From Rubrivivax sp. (GTDB taxonomy: Bacteria > Pseudomonadota > Gammaproteobacteria > Burkholderiales > Burkholderiaceae_C): a DNA stretch of 32,370 nucleotides. Made by a program: the position numbers and the translations under genes. The stretch lies in contig JAIXTY010000060.1 of assembly GCA_027483705.1 (NCBI GenBank), positions 1 through 32,370 on the forward strand. The letters are read 5' to 3'. Of this stretch, positions 16,153-23,312 are shown piece by piece. The stretch's first letter is position 1; every line of letters starts with the position of its first letter. The notes beneath the pieces were generated by a model. It was not told where the DNA came from, ran no database searches, and saw nothing but the letters and a program-made list of their open reading frames with translations.

Positions 16153-16716
16153 TCAGGCCCCGGTTCGCAGGTGCCCGAGCGGCAGCACGCCGCCGGTCTT
16201 GACCTCGCCGAGGCTGAAGCTCGTGTGCAGATCCTTCACGTTGGGCAGCTTGAACAGCACCTCCAGTGCCAGCCGCGAGAAGGCGTCGAGATCGGTGGCC
16301 ACGACGTGCAGCTCGAAGGTGCCGGTGCCGCTGATGTAGTGGCAGGCCAGCACCTCGGGTCGGGCGCGGATCGCGTCTTCGAGGGCGCGCGTGCTGGCAC
16401 TGTTGTTGCGCTCGCAGTCCAGGCGCACGAAGGCCAGCACGCCCAGGCCGATCTTGCGGCGGTCCAGCTCGGCGCGGTAGCCGGTGATGTAGCCCTGCTC
16501 CTCGAGCCACTTCACGCGCCGCCAGGTGGGTGCCGCGCTCAGGCCGATGCGGGTGGCAAGCTCGGCGTTCGTGAGCCGCGCGTCGGCCTGCAGTTCGGCC
16601 AGGATGGCGAGGTCGTAGCGGTCCAGCGTGCCGGTCGGCTCGGCGGCGTCGGCTGGCGCGGCGGGGGCCTTGGTTGCGGCACGGGTTATCCCCGATTTCG
16701 GTCGCTTGGGCGTCAT
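16153..16716 (-). CDS. Lrp/AsnC-family regulator, probably of the adjacent oxidoreductase
   Basis: A 187-residue regulator. A Lys/Ala/Pro-rich tail of about 35 residues precedes the winged HTH (LDRYDLAILAELQADARLTN, then LATRIGLSAAPTWRRVKWLE). The RAM domain includes ISGTGTFELHVVATD and ends near TSFSLGEVKT. ATG at 16716 has GGAGA five bases upstream. It is divergent from the indolepyruvate ferredoxin oxidoreductase gene with about 140 bases between them, an arrangement that usually means local control. An aromatic amino acid is the natural guess for its ligand, but this is inference. Confidence 0.93.
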   Translation of the reverse strand: MTPKRPKSGITRAATKAPAAPADAAEPTGTLDRYDLAILAELQADARLTNAELATRIGLSAAPTWRRVKWLEEQGYITGYRAELDRRKIGLGVLAFVRLDCERNNSASTRALEDAIRARPEVLACHYISGTGTFELHVVATDLDAFSRLALEVLFKLPNVKDLHTSFSLGEVKTGGVLPLGHLRTGA

Positions 16717-16784
16717 TGCTTCTCCACGGTCCATGCGCGAGCATAAACCTTGCGCCAAGCCAGGGCCCACGCGCCGAAAACGCA

Positions 16785-16813
16785 AGGACATGTGCGCGTG
16801 TTGTGCCTACACT
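16785..16813 (+). promoter_or_regulatory. Candidate promoter of the indolepyruvate ferredoxin oxidoreductase gene
   Basis: AGGACA (16785-16790) and TACACT (16808-16813) are separated by 17 bases and lie 43 bases before the start codon. Each hexamer matches consensus at four of six positions. A consensus-only call in the divergent region shared with the Lrp-type regulator. Confidence 0.35.
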
Positions 16814-16856
16814 GCCGCGCAGCCCGGCGAGGTGCGCCGGTCATGGAGCCGTGAGC

Positions 16857-19800
16857 ATGAACGCCCCCCTGCCCGAGCACGTCCGCAAGGCCCTCGAATC
16901 GGCCACGCTGGACGACAAGTACAGCCTGGCCAGCGGCCGCGCCTTCATGAGCGGCGTGCAGGCGCTCGTGCGGCTGCCGATGCTGCAGCGCCAGCGCGAC
17001 GTGCTCGCCGGTCTCAACACCGCGGGCTTCGTCAGCGGCTACCGCGGCAGCCCGCTCGGCGGCTACGACCAGGCGCTGATGGCCGCGAAGAAGCACCTCG
17101 CGCAGCACCACGTCGTCTTCCAGCCCGGCGTGAACGAGGAGCTCGGCGCCACCGCCGTGTGGGGCACGCAGCAGCTCGACCTGTACCCGCAGCAGAACAA
17201 GTACGACGGCGTCTTCGGCATCTGGTACGGCAAGGGCCCGGGCGTGGACCGCTGCTCGGACGTCTTCAAGCACGCCAACATGGCGGGCACCTCGAAGCAC
17301 GGCGGTGTGATCGCGATCGCGGGCGACGACCACGTCAGCAAGAGCAGCACCGCGCCGCACCAGAGCGACCACATCTTCAAGGCGGTCGGCTTCCCGACCT
17401 TTTTCCCGCGCAGCGTGCAGGACATCCTCGACATGGGCCTGCACGCCTTCGCCATGAGCCGCTTCAGCGGCGTGTGGAGCGGCATGAAGACCATCCAGGA
17501 GGTCGTGGAGAGCAGCGCCAGCGTCATCGTCGACCCCGAGCGCGTGAAGATCGTGCTGCCCGAAGACTTCGTCATGCCGCCCGGCGGCCTGCACATCCGC
17601 TGGCCCGATGCGCCACTGGAGCAGGAAGCGCGGCTGATGGACTACAAGTGGTACGCGGCGCTGGCCTACGTGCGCGCCAACAAGCTCAACCACGACGTCA
17701 TTCGCACGCCGAACGACCGCTTCGGCATCATCGCCAGCGGCAAGGCCTACAACGACACGCGCCAGGCGCTCAACGACCTCGGCCTCGACGATGACACCTG
17801 CCGCGCCCTCGGTATCCGCCTGCACAAGGTGAACGTGGTGTGGCCGCTGGAGGCCACGATCACGCGCGACTTCGCCACCGGTCTGCAGGAGATCCTGGTG
17901 GTGGAGGAAAAGCGCCAGGTCATCGAGTACCAGTTGAAGGAAGAGCTCTACAACTGGCGCGCTGACGTGCGGCCCAACGTGCTGGGCAAGTTCGACGAGC
18001 CCGAGGACGACGCCACCGGCGGCGAGTGGAGCCGCCCCAACCCCAGCGAGAACTGGCTGCTGCGCGCCAAGGCTGACTTGACGCCGGCGATCATCGCCAA
18101 GGCCATCGCCAAGCGCCTGACGAAGTTCGGCGTGCCCGAAGATGTGCAGCGCCGCATGGCGCAGCGCCTGATGGTGATCGCCGCGCGCGAGCGCGAGCTC
18201 ACTGAGCTGAAGACGGACACCGGCGAACGCGCGCCCTGGTTCTGCAGCGGCTGCCCGCACAACACCAGCACGCGCGTGCCCGAGGGCAGCCGCGCGGTGG
18301 CCGGCATCGGCTGCCACTACATGACGGTGTGGATGGACCGCAGCACCAGCACCTTCACGCAGATGGGCGGCGAGGGCGTGCCCTGGGTCGGCCAGGCGCC
18401 GTTCACGAAAGACACGCACATCTTCGCCAACCTCGGCGACGGCACCTACTTCCACAGCGGCCTGCTCGCCATCCGCCAGAGCATCGCGGCCGGCGTGAAC
18501 ATCACCTACAAGGTGCTCTACAACGACGCGGTCGCGATGACCGGCGGCCAGCAGGTGGGCGAGCGCGCCGAGGGCCACTCGGTGCTGCAGATCCAGAAGA
18601 GCCTCACCAGCGAGGGCGTAAAGAAGCTCGTGATCGTGACCGACGAGCCGGCCAAGTACGAGGGCGTGGCGCTGGAGGCCGGCGTCACCGTGCACCACCG
18701 CGACGAGCTCGACCGCATCCAGCGCGAGCTGCGAGAGGTGCCGGGCTGCACCGCCCTCATCTACGACCAGACCTGCGCCACCGAGAAGCGCCGCCGCCGC
18801 AAGCGGGGCAAGATGGTCGACCCCGCCAAGCGCGTCGTCATCAACGAGCTGGTGTGCGAGGGCTGCGGCGACTGCTCGGTGCAAAGCAATTGCCTGAGCG
18901 TGGAGCCGCTGGAAACCGAGTTCGGCCGCAAGCGCCGCATCAACCAGAACAGCTGCAACAAGGACTACTCCTGCGTGAAGGGCTTCTGCCCGAGCTTCGT
19001 CACGGTCGAAGGGGGCCAGCTGCGCAAGCCGAAGAAGGAGAAGAAGGGCACGCTCGAGGGCCTGCCGCCACTGCCCGAGCCGGCACTGCCGGTCACGGAA
19101 ACAGCCTGGGGCATCGTGGTGGGCGGCGTCGGCGGCACCGGCGTCATCACCATCGGCCAGATCCTGGGCATGGCCGCGCACCTCGAGGGCAAGGGCGTCG
19201 TCACGCAGGACGCCGGCGGCCTGGCGCAGAAGGGCGGCGCCACCTGGAGCCACATCCAGATCGCCAGCCGGCCCGACGCCATCCACACCACCAAGGTCGA
19301 CACCGCACAGGCCGACCTCGTGATCGCCTGCGACAGCATCGTTGGCGCCAGCAAGTACACCCTCACGGTGATGCAGCACGGCCGCACCTACGTGGCGCTC
19401 AACACGCACGGCACGCCGACCGCGGGCTTCGTGAAGAACCCGGACTGGCAGTTCCCCGGCAGCAGCTGCGAGACGGTGGTGCGCGGCAGCGTCGGCGAGG
19501 GCCTGCTGGGCGCCTTCGATGCCGAGCAGGTGGCCGAGCAGATGCTGGGCGACAGCATCTACACCAACCCGCTGATGATGGGCTACGCGTGGCAGGTGGG
19601 GCGCATCCCGCTGAGCCTGGCGGCCATCATGCGCGCCATCGAGTTGAACGGCGTGCAGGTCGACAACAACAAGGCAGCCTTCGAGTGGGGCCGGCGCTGC
19701 GCGCACGACCTGGCCTCCGTCACGGCCCTGTTCAAGGCGCAGCAGGTCATCCAGTTCGTCAAGAAGCCCTCGCTCGACGAGATGCTGAAGACGCGCGTCG

Positions 19801-20435
19801 AGTTCCTCACCGGCTACCAGGATGCGGCCTACGCACAGCGCTATGCGGCGTTCGTCGAGAAGGTGCGAGCGGCAGAGGCCGCCGTCGCGACCACTGGCGG
19901 GGGCACGCCGCTGGCCGAGGCGGTGGCGCGCTACCTCTTCAAGCTGATGGCCTACAAGGACGAGTACGAGGTGGCGCGCCTGCACACCGACGCCGCGTTC
20001 ACCGCGAAGATCGACGCCATGTTCGAAGGCGACTACAAGCTCGTGCACCACCTGGCGCCGCCGCTGATCGCCAAGACCAACGAGAAGGGCGAGCTCGTCA
20101 AGCGCCCCTTCGGCCCGTGGATGCGCACAGCCTTCGGCGTGCTGGCCAAGCTGAAGGGCCTGCGCGGCACGGCGTTCGATGTCTTCGGCCGTACTGAAGA
20201 GCGCCGGATGGAGCGCGAACTGATCACGCGCTACGAGGCCACGGTCACCGAACTGCTGAAGACGCTGAACGCCGGCAACCGCGCGCGGGCGGCCGAGATC
20301 GCACGGCTGCCGGAGGACATCCGCGGCTACGGCCACGTGAAGCTGCGCCACCTCAAAGCGGTGGAGCCGCGCTGGGACGCACTGATGAAGCGCTGGCGTG
20401 AAGGCCCCCTGGCCGACGAGCGCCGCGCCGCTTGA
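16857..20435 (+). CDS. Indolepyruvate ferredoxin oxidoreductase (fused subunits)
   Basis: Oxidatively decarboxylates aryl pyruvates such as indolepyruvate or phenylpyruvate to the acyl-CoA, reducing ferredoxin. The 1,192-residue protein carries on one chain what archaea split into IorA and IorB. Visible parts are the N-terminal pyrimidine-type domain (GYRGSPLGGYDQAL), the TPP domain with CSGCPHNTSTR and GDGTYFHSG, a cysteine-rich iron-sulphur region (Cys667, Cys670, Cys673 in CEGCGDC, then NSCNKDYSCVKGFCPS), and the gamma domain beginning VVGGVGGTGVITIG near residue 754. ATG at 16857 has GGAG eight bases upstream. The stop overlaps the Nudix gene start. The role is probably catabolism of aromatic amino acids via 2-oxo acids. 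Confidence 0.95.
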   Translation: MNAPLPEHVRKALESATLDDKYSLASGRAFMSGVQALVRLPMLQRQRDVLAGLNTAGFVSGYRGSPLGGYDQALMAAKKHLAQHHVVFQPGVNEELGATAVWGTQQLDLYPQQNKYDGVFGIWYGKGPGVDRCSDVFKHANMAGTSKHGGVIAIAGDDHVSKSSTAPHQSDHIFKAVGFPTFFPRSVQDILDMGLHAFAMSRFSGVWSGMKTIQEVVESSASVIVDPERVKIVLPEDFVMPPGGLHIRWPDAPLEQEARLMDYKWYAALAYVRANKLNHDVIRTPNDRFGIIASGKAYNDTRQALNDLGLDDDTCRALGIRLHKVNVVWPLEATITRDFATGLQEILVVEEKRQVIEYQLKEELYNWRADVRPNVLGKFDEPEDDATGGEWSRPNPSENWLLRAKADLTPAIIAKAIAKRLTKFGVPEDVQRRMAQRLMVIAARERELTELKTDTGERAPWFCSGCPHNTSTRVPEGSRAVAGIGCHYMTVWMDRSTSTFTQMGGEGVPWVGQAPFTKDTHIFANLGDGTYFHSGLLAIRQSIAAGVNITYKVLYNDAVAMTGGQQVGERAEGHSVLQIQKSLTSEGVKKLVIVTDEPAKYEGVALEAGVTVHHRDELDRIQRELREVPGCTALIYDQTCATEKRRRRKRGKMVDPAKRVVINELVCEGCGDCSVQSNCLSVEPLETEFGRKRRINQNSCNKDYSCVKGFCPSFVTVEGGQLRKPKKEKKGTLEGLPPLPEPALPVTETAWGIVVGGVGGTGVITIGQILGMAAHLEGKGVVTQDAGGLAQKGGATWSHIQIASRPDAIHTTKVDTAQADLVIACDSIVGASKYTLTVMQHGRTYVALNTHGTPTAGFVKNPDWQFPGSSCETVVRGSVGEGLLGAFDAEQVAEQMLGDSIYTNPLMMGYAWQVGRIPLSLAAIMRAIELNGVQVDNNKAAFEWGRRCAHDLASVTALFKAQQVIQFVKKPSLDEMLKTRVEFLTGYQDAAYAQRYAAFVEKVRAAEAAVATTGGGTPLAEAVARYLFKLMAYKDEYEVARLHTDAAFTAKIDAMFEGDYKLVHHLAPPLIAKTNEKGELVKRPFGPWMRTAFGVLAKLKGLRGTAFDVFGRTEERRMERELITRYEATVTELLKTLNAGNRARAAEIARLPEDIRGYGHVKLRHLKAVEPRWDALMKRWREGPLADERRAA

Positions 20436-21286
20436 GCACCGCGCGGCCGATCCCGGCCCTGGCCGCGGCCCGGCGCGCCGTGCGGCCGCGCCGGCCGGTG
20501 TGGCTGGACGGCGAGCGGGTGGGCTCGGTGGCCGATGTGCACCTGCCGCTGCTGGTGGCCCATCCGGCCGACTTTGCCGCGACCGAGGCCGGCGTCGAGA
20601 TCCGCATTCCCCCGGCCGAGCGCGAGTCGCGGCTGGCCGCGCTGCACCGCCAGTGGCACGCCGACGGCGTGATCATCGGCTGGCGCGACGAGGCCTACGC
20701 GCTCTCGCCCCTCGACGGCCCGGGGGCCGGCCAGCCGCGCGTGGCCATCGAGCGCGCGGCCTCGCGCTTCTGGGGCAGCCTGACCTTCGGCGCCCATGCC
20801 AACGGCTTCGTGCGCGGGGCCGACGGCCAGCCGGCGGCGCTGTGGATCGCGCAGCGCTCGGCCAACAAGCCCACGGATCCGGGGCTCTTCGACAACCTGG
20901 TCGGCGGCGGCGTGCCGATGCACCAGCCCCCGCACGAGGCCCTGGTGCGCGAGGCCTGGGAAGAAGCCGGCCTGCCGCCCGAGCTGGCGCGCCACGCCAC
21001 GCCCGGCCGCGTGCTGCGCCTGGAACGCGACATCGAAGAAGGCTTCCAGCGCGAGTGGCTATACGCCTTCGATCTGGAGCTGCCTGTCGGCTGGACGCCA
21101 CGCAACCAGGACGGCGAGGTGCAGGGCTTCACCCTGCTGCCGGTGCACGAAGCGCTGGCCCTCGCACGGGGCGACACGATGACGGTGGACGCCGCGCTCG
21201 TCACGCTGGACTTTGCCGATCGCCACGGCCTGTTGCCCCCGGCATGGCAAGGGCCATGGCGATCTTTCCTCTCCGGTCAAAACTGA
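20432..21286 (+). CDS. Nudix hydrolase with N-terminal DUF4743-like domain
   Basis: A 284-residue protein whose N-terminal half (WLDGERVGSVADVHL, RQWHADGVIIGWRDEAYAL) resembles the domain found with Tnr3-type Nudix enzymes, and whose C-terminal half is a Nudix fold. The Nudix box is GGGVPMHQPPHEALV followed by REAWEEAGL; the catalytic REAWEE (173-178) is intact, but the upstream glutamate of the consensus is Gln165. Tnr3 relatives act on damaged thiamine pyrophosphate, which is notable beside a TPP enzyme, but this link is inference. The start is TTG at 20432, overlapping the preceding stop as TTGA, so it is co-translated with the oxidoreductase. Confidence 0.88.
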   Translation: MSTARPIPALAAARRAVRPRRPVWLDGERVGSVADVHLPLLVAHPADFAATEAGVEIRIPPAERESRLAALHRQWHADGVIIGWRDEAYALSPLDGPGAGQPRVAIERAASRFWGSLTFGAHANGFVRGADGQPAALWIAQRSANKPTDPGLFDNLVGGGVPMHQPPHEALVREAWEEAGLPPELARHATPGRVLRLERDIEEGFQREWLYAFDLELPVGWTPRNQDGEVQGFTLLPVHEALALARGDTMTVDAALVTLDFADRHGLLPPAWQGPWRSFLSGQN

Positions 21287-21388
21287 TTCGACCTCGCTGG
21301 CAGCCCGGCAAGTGGCCTCCGCCGAGGGTCCTGGGGGTAACACCCGGTTGCTGTGGGCGGCCCCGCACCCGAAAGTCCGCCGGTTCAA

Positions 21389-21407
21389 CGCGTGTCCAGG
21401 ACACGCG
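21389..21407. promoter_or_regulatory. 19-base palindrome upstream of the TRAP operon
   Basis: CGCGTGTCC, a central A, and GGACACGCG form a perfect inverted repeat, 36 bases before the dctP start. The symmetry suggests a dimeric regulator site; a stem-loop in the 5' leader is the alternative. No regulator gene of the operon is adjacent. Confidence 0.45.
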
Positions 21408-21443
21408 ACGACGACACCCACGGCACCACGGAGACAAGAACCC

Positions 21444-22574
21444 ATGACCGACACCACCACCGCCGCCAAGCGTCGCGGCTTCCTGAAGACGGCGGCCGCG
21501 GGCGCCGTCGGCTCGGCCGCGATGGCCGCGCCGATGATCTCGCAGGCCCAGACCGTGACCTTCCGCTTCCAGAGCACCTGGCCCGCGAAGGACATCTTCC
21601 ACGAGTACGCCAACGACTTCGCCAAGAAGGTCAACGACATGGCGGGCAACCGCCTGAAGGTCGAGGTGCTGCCCTCGGGCTCGGTGGTGCCGGCCTTCCA
21701 GCTGCTCGACGCGGTGAACAAGGGCACGCTCGACGGCGGCCACGGCGTGCTGGCCTACCACTACGGCAAGGCCAACTCGCTGGCCCTGTGGGGTAGCGGC
21801 CCGGCCTTCGGCATGGACCCGAACATGGTGCTGGCCTGGCACTACTACGGCGGTGGCAAGGCGCTGCTGGAGGAGATCTACAAGTCGCTGAACATCGACG
21901 TCGTCTCCTTCGTCTACGGCCCGATGCCGACGCAGCCGCTGGGCTGGTTCAAGAAGCCCATCGCGAAGGTCGACGACCTGAAGGGCCTGAAGTACCGCAC
22001 CGTGGGCCTGGCGATCGACGTGTTCAAGGAGCTGGGTGCCGCCGTCAACCCGCTGCCCGGCGGCGAGATCGTGCCGGCGCTGGACCGCGGCCTGATCGAC
22101 GCGGCCGAGTTCAACAACGCCACCTCCGACCGCATCCTCGGCTTCCCCGACGTGGTGAAGAACTGCATGCTGCAGAGCTTCCACCAGAGCGGCGAGCAGT
22201 TCGAGATCCTGTTCAACAAGGGCAAGTACGACGCGCTGCCGGCCGAGCTGAAGGCCGTCATCGACTACGCCGTGCAGGCGGCCAGCTCCGACATGTCGTG
22301 GAAGGCCATCCAGCGCAACAGCACCGACTACATCGAGCTGAAGACCAAGGACAAGGTCAACTTCTTCAAGACGCCCGATGCGATCCTGCGCGCGCAGCTG
22401 GCGGCCTGGGACAAGGTGACCACGGCCAAGGGCGCCGAGCAGCCGATGTTCAAGAAGGTCATGGACAGCCAGCGTGCCTTCGCGCAACGCGCCGGCGCCT
22501 GGCAGAACGACTACATGGTCGACTTCAAGATGGCCTGGAACCACTACTTCCGCGCGCCGCAGAAGAAGGCCTGA
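21444..22574 (+). CDS. TRAP transporter substrate-binding protein (DctP family)
   Basis: A periplasmic receptor of 376 residues that delivers an organic acid to the DctQM permease. The N-terminus has a twin-arginine-like signal, KRRGFLKTAAAGAVG, with cleavage expected near ISQAQ (about residue 34), so export may be by Tat. The mature domain opens VTFRFQSTWPAKD and has the ligand-binding core GLKYRTVGLAIDVFKELGAA and VPALDRGLIDAAEFNNATSD. The last segment is like that of TakP-type 2-oxo-acid receptors, including LGFPDVVK, so a 2-oxo acid is a reasonable but unproven ligand. The ATG follows GGAGACAAGAACCC. First gene of dctP-dctQ-dctM. Confidence 0.93.
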   Translation: MTDTTTAAKRRGFLKTAAAGAVGSAAMAAPMISQAQTVTFRFQSTWPAKDIFHEYANDFAKKVNDMAGNRLKVEVLPSGSVVPAFQLLDAVNKGTLDGGHGVLAYHYGKANSLALWGSGPAFGMDPNMVLAWHYYGGGKALLEEIYKSLNIDVVSFVYGPMPTQPLGWFKKPIAKVDDLKGLKYRTVGLAIDVFKELGAAVNPLPGGEIVPALDRGLIDAAEFNNATSDRILGFPDVVKNCMLQSFHQSGEQFEILFNKGKYDALPAELKAVIDYAVQAASSDMSWKAIQRNSTDYIELKTKDKVNFFKTPDAILRAQLAAWDKVTTAKGAEQPMFKKVMDSQRAFAQRAGAWQNDYMVDFKMAWNHYFRAPQKKA

Positions 22575-22593
22575 CGCCCGACGGCGCCGGGCA

Positions 22594-22633
22594 CCCGGGG
22601 GCCACCGTTGCCGCAAGGCCGGTGGCCCTCGGG
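22594..22633 (+). terminator. Intra-operon stem-loop between dctP and dctQ
   Basis: A 14-bp stem (22594-22607 with 22620-22633, one G-U pair) is capped by GCC-GCAA-GGC, a three-pair helix with a GNRA tetraloop. GTTT follows. Such hairpins after the binding-protein gene commonly stabilise its mRNA or partly stop transcription, so that receptor exceeds permease. The short T-tract argues for partial rather than complete termination. Confidence 0.55.
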
Positions 22634-22679
22634 GTTTCTGGCGCCAACCTGAAGATTTCCTGAAGGAACGCACCGCCCC

Positions 22680-23312
22680 ATGCAACGCCTGCTGCTGATG
22701 GTCGACCGGATGTCCACCTGGCTGGGCCAGTTCTTCGCCTGGCTCATCATCCTGCTCACGCTGATGATCACCTGGGAGGTGTTCTCGCGCTACGCGCTGA
22801 ACACGCCACACGACTGGGCGCTGGACGCGCAGGTGATGATGTACGGCACGCTCTTCATGATGGCCGGCGCCTACACGCTGGCGAAGAACGGCCATGTGCG
22901 CGGCGACGTGCTCTACGGTTTCTTCCAGCCGCGCACGCAGGCCGGCTGGGACCTGGTGCTGTACCTGCTGTTCTTCCTGCCGGGCGTCGTGGCGCTCACC
23001 TGGGCCGGCTGGACCTTCGCCAACGAGTCGCTCGCCATCCGCGAGAGCACCTTCAGTGCCACGCCGCTGCCGCTGTACCCGTTCAAGTTCGCGATCCCCA
23101 TCGCCGGCGGCATGCTGCTGCTGCAGGGCATCGTCGAGATCGTGCGCTGCATCCAGTGCCTGCGCGACGGCGAGTGGCCGTCACGCGAGCAGGACGTCGA
23201 GGAAGTCGACGTCGACAAGCTCAAGGCCATGGTCCACGTGAAGGACGAGGACATCGTCGGCCTCGACAAGTACGTGACGCCGCCCCAGGGCTTCGGCAAG
23301 GGAGGCGCGTGA
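22680..23312 (+). CDS. TRAP transporter small permease (DctQ family)
   Basis: A 210-residue inner-membrane subunit with four predicted helices, including LGQFFAWLIILLTLMITWEV with the conserved W-E-V-x-x-R segment, and MMYGTLFMMAGAYTLAKNGH with the family motif around HVRGDV. A longer than usual hydrophilic C-terminal tail (from about residue 160) is rich in Asp, Glu and Lys and probably cytoplasmic. The ATG at 22680 follows AAGGAACGCACC. The stop overlaps the dctM start by one base (TGATG). Confidence 0.92.
   Translation: MQRLLLMVDRMSTWLGQFFAWLIILLTLMITWEVFSRYALNTPHDWALDAQVMMYGTLFMMAGAYTLAKNGHVRGDVLYGFFQPRTQAGWDLVLYLLFFLPGVVALTWAGWTFANESLAIRESTFSATPLPLYPFKFAIPIAGGMLLLQGIVEIVRCIQCLRDGEWPSREQDVEEVDVDKLKAMVHVKDEDIVGLDKYVTPPQGFGKGGA

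Noticed and set aside
16713-20351. A 1,212-codon open frame on the minus strand opposite the indolepyruvate ferredoxin oxidoreductase
   Set aside because: The plus-strand frame has TPP and iron-sulphur motifs and a good ribosome site. The antisense frame is a composition artefact with low-complexity His/Arg/Leu/Val sequence.
23156-23311. An N-terminal extension of dctM reading through dctQ
   Set aside because: The upstream frame overlaps well-conserved dctQ and lacks DctM features; the TGATG junction is a typical coupled start.
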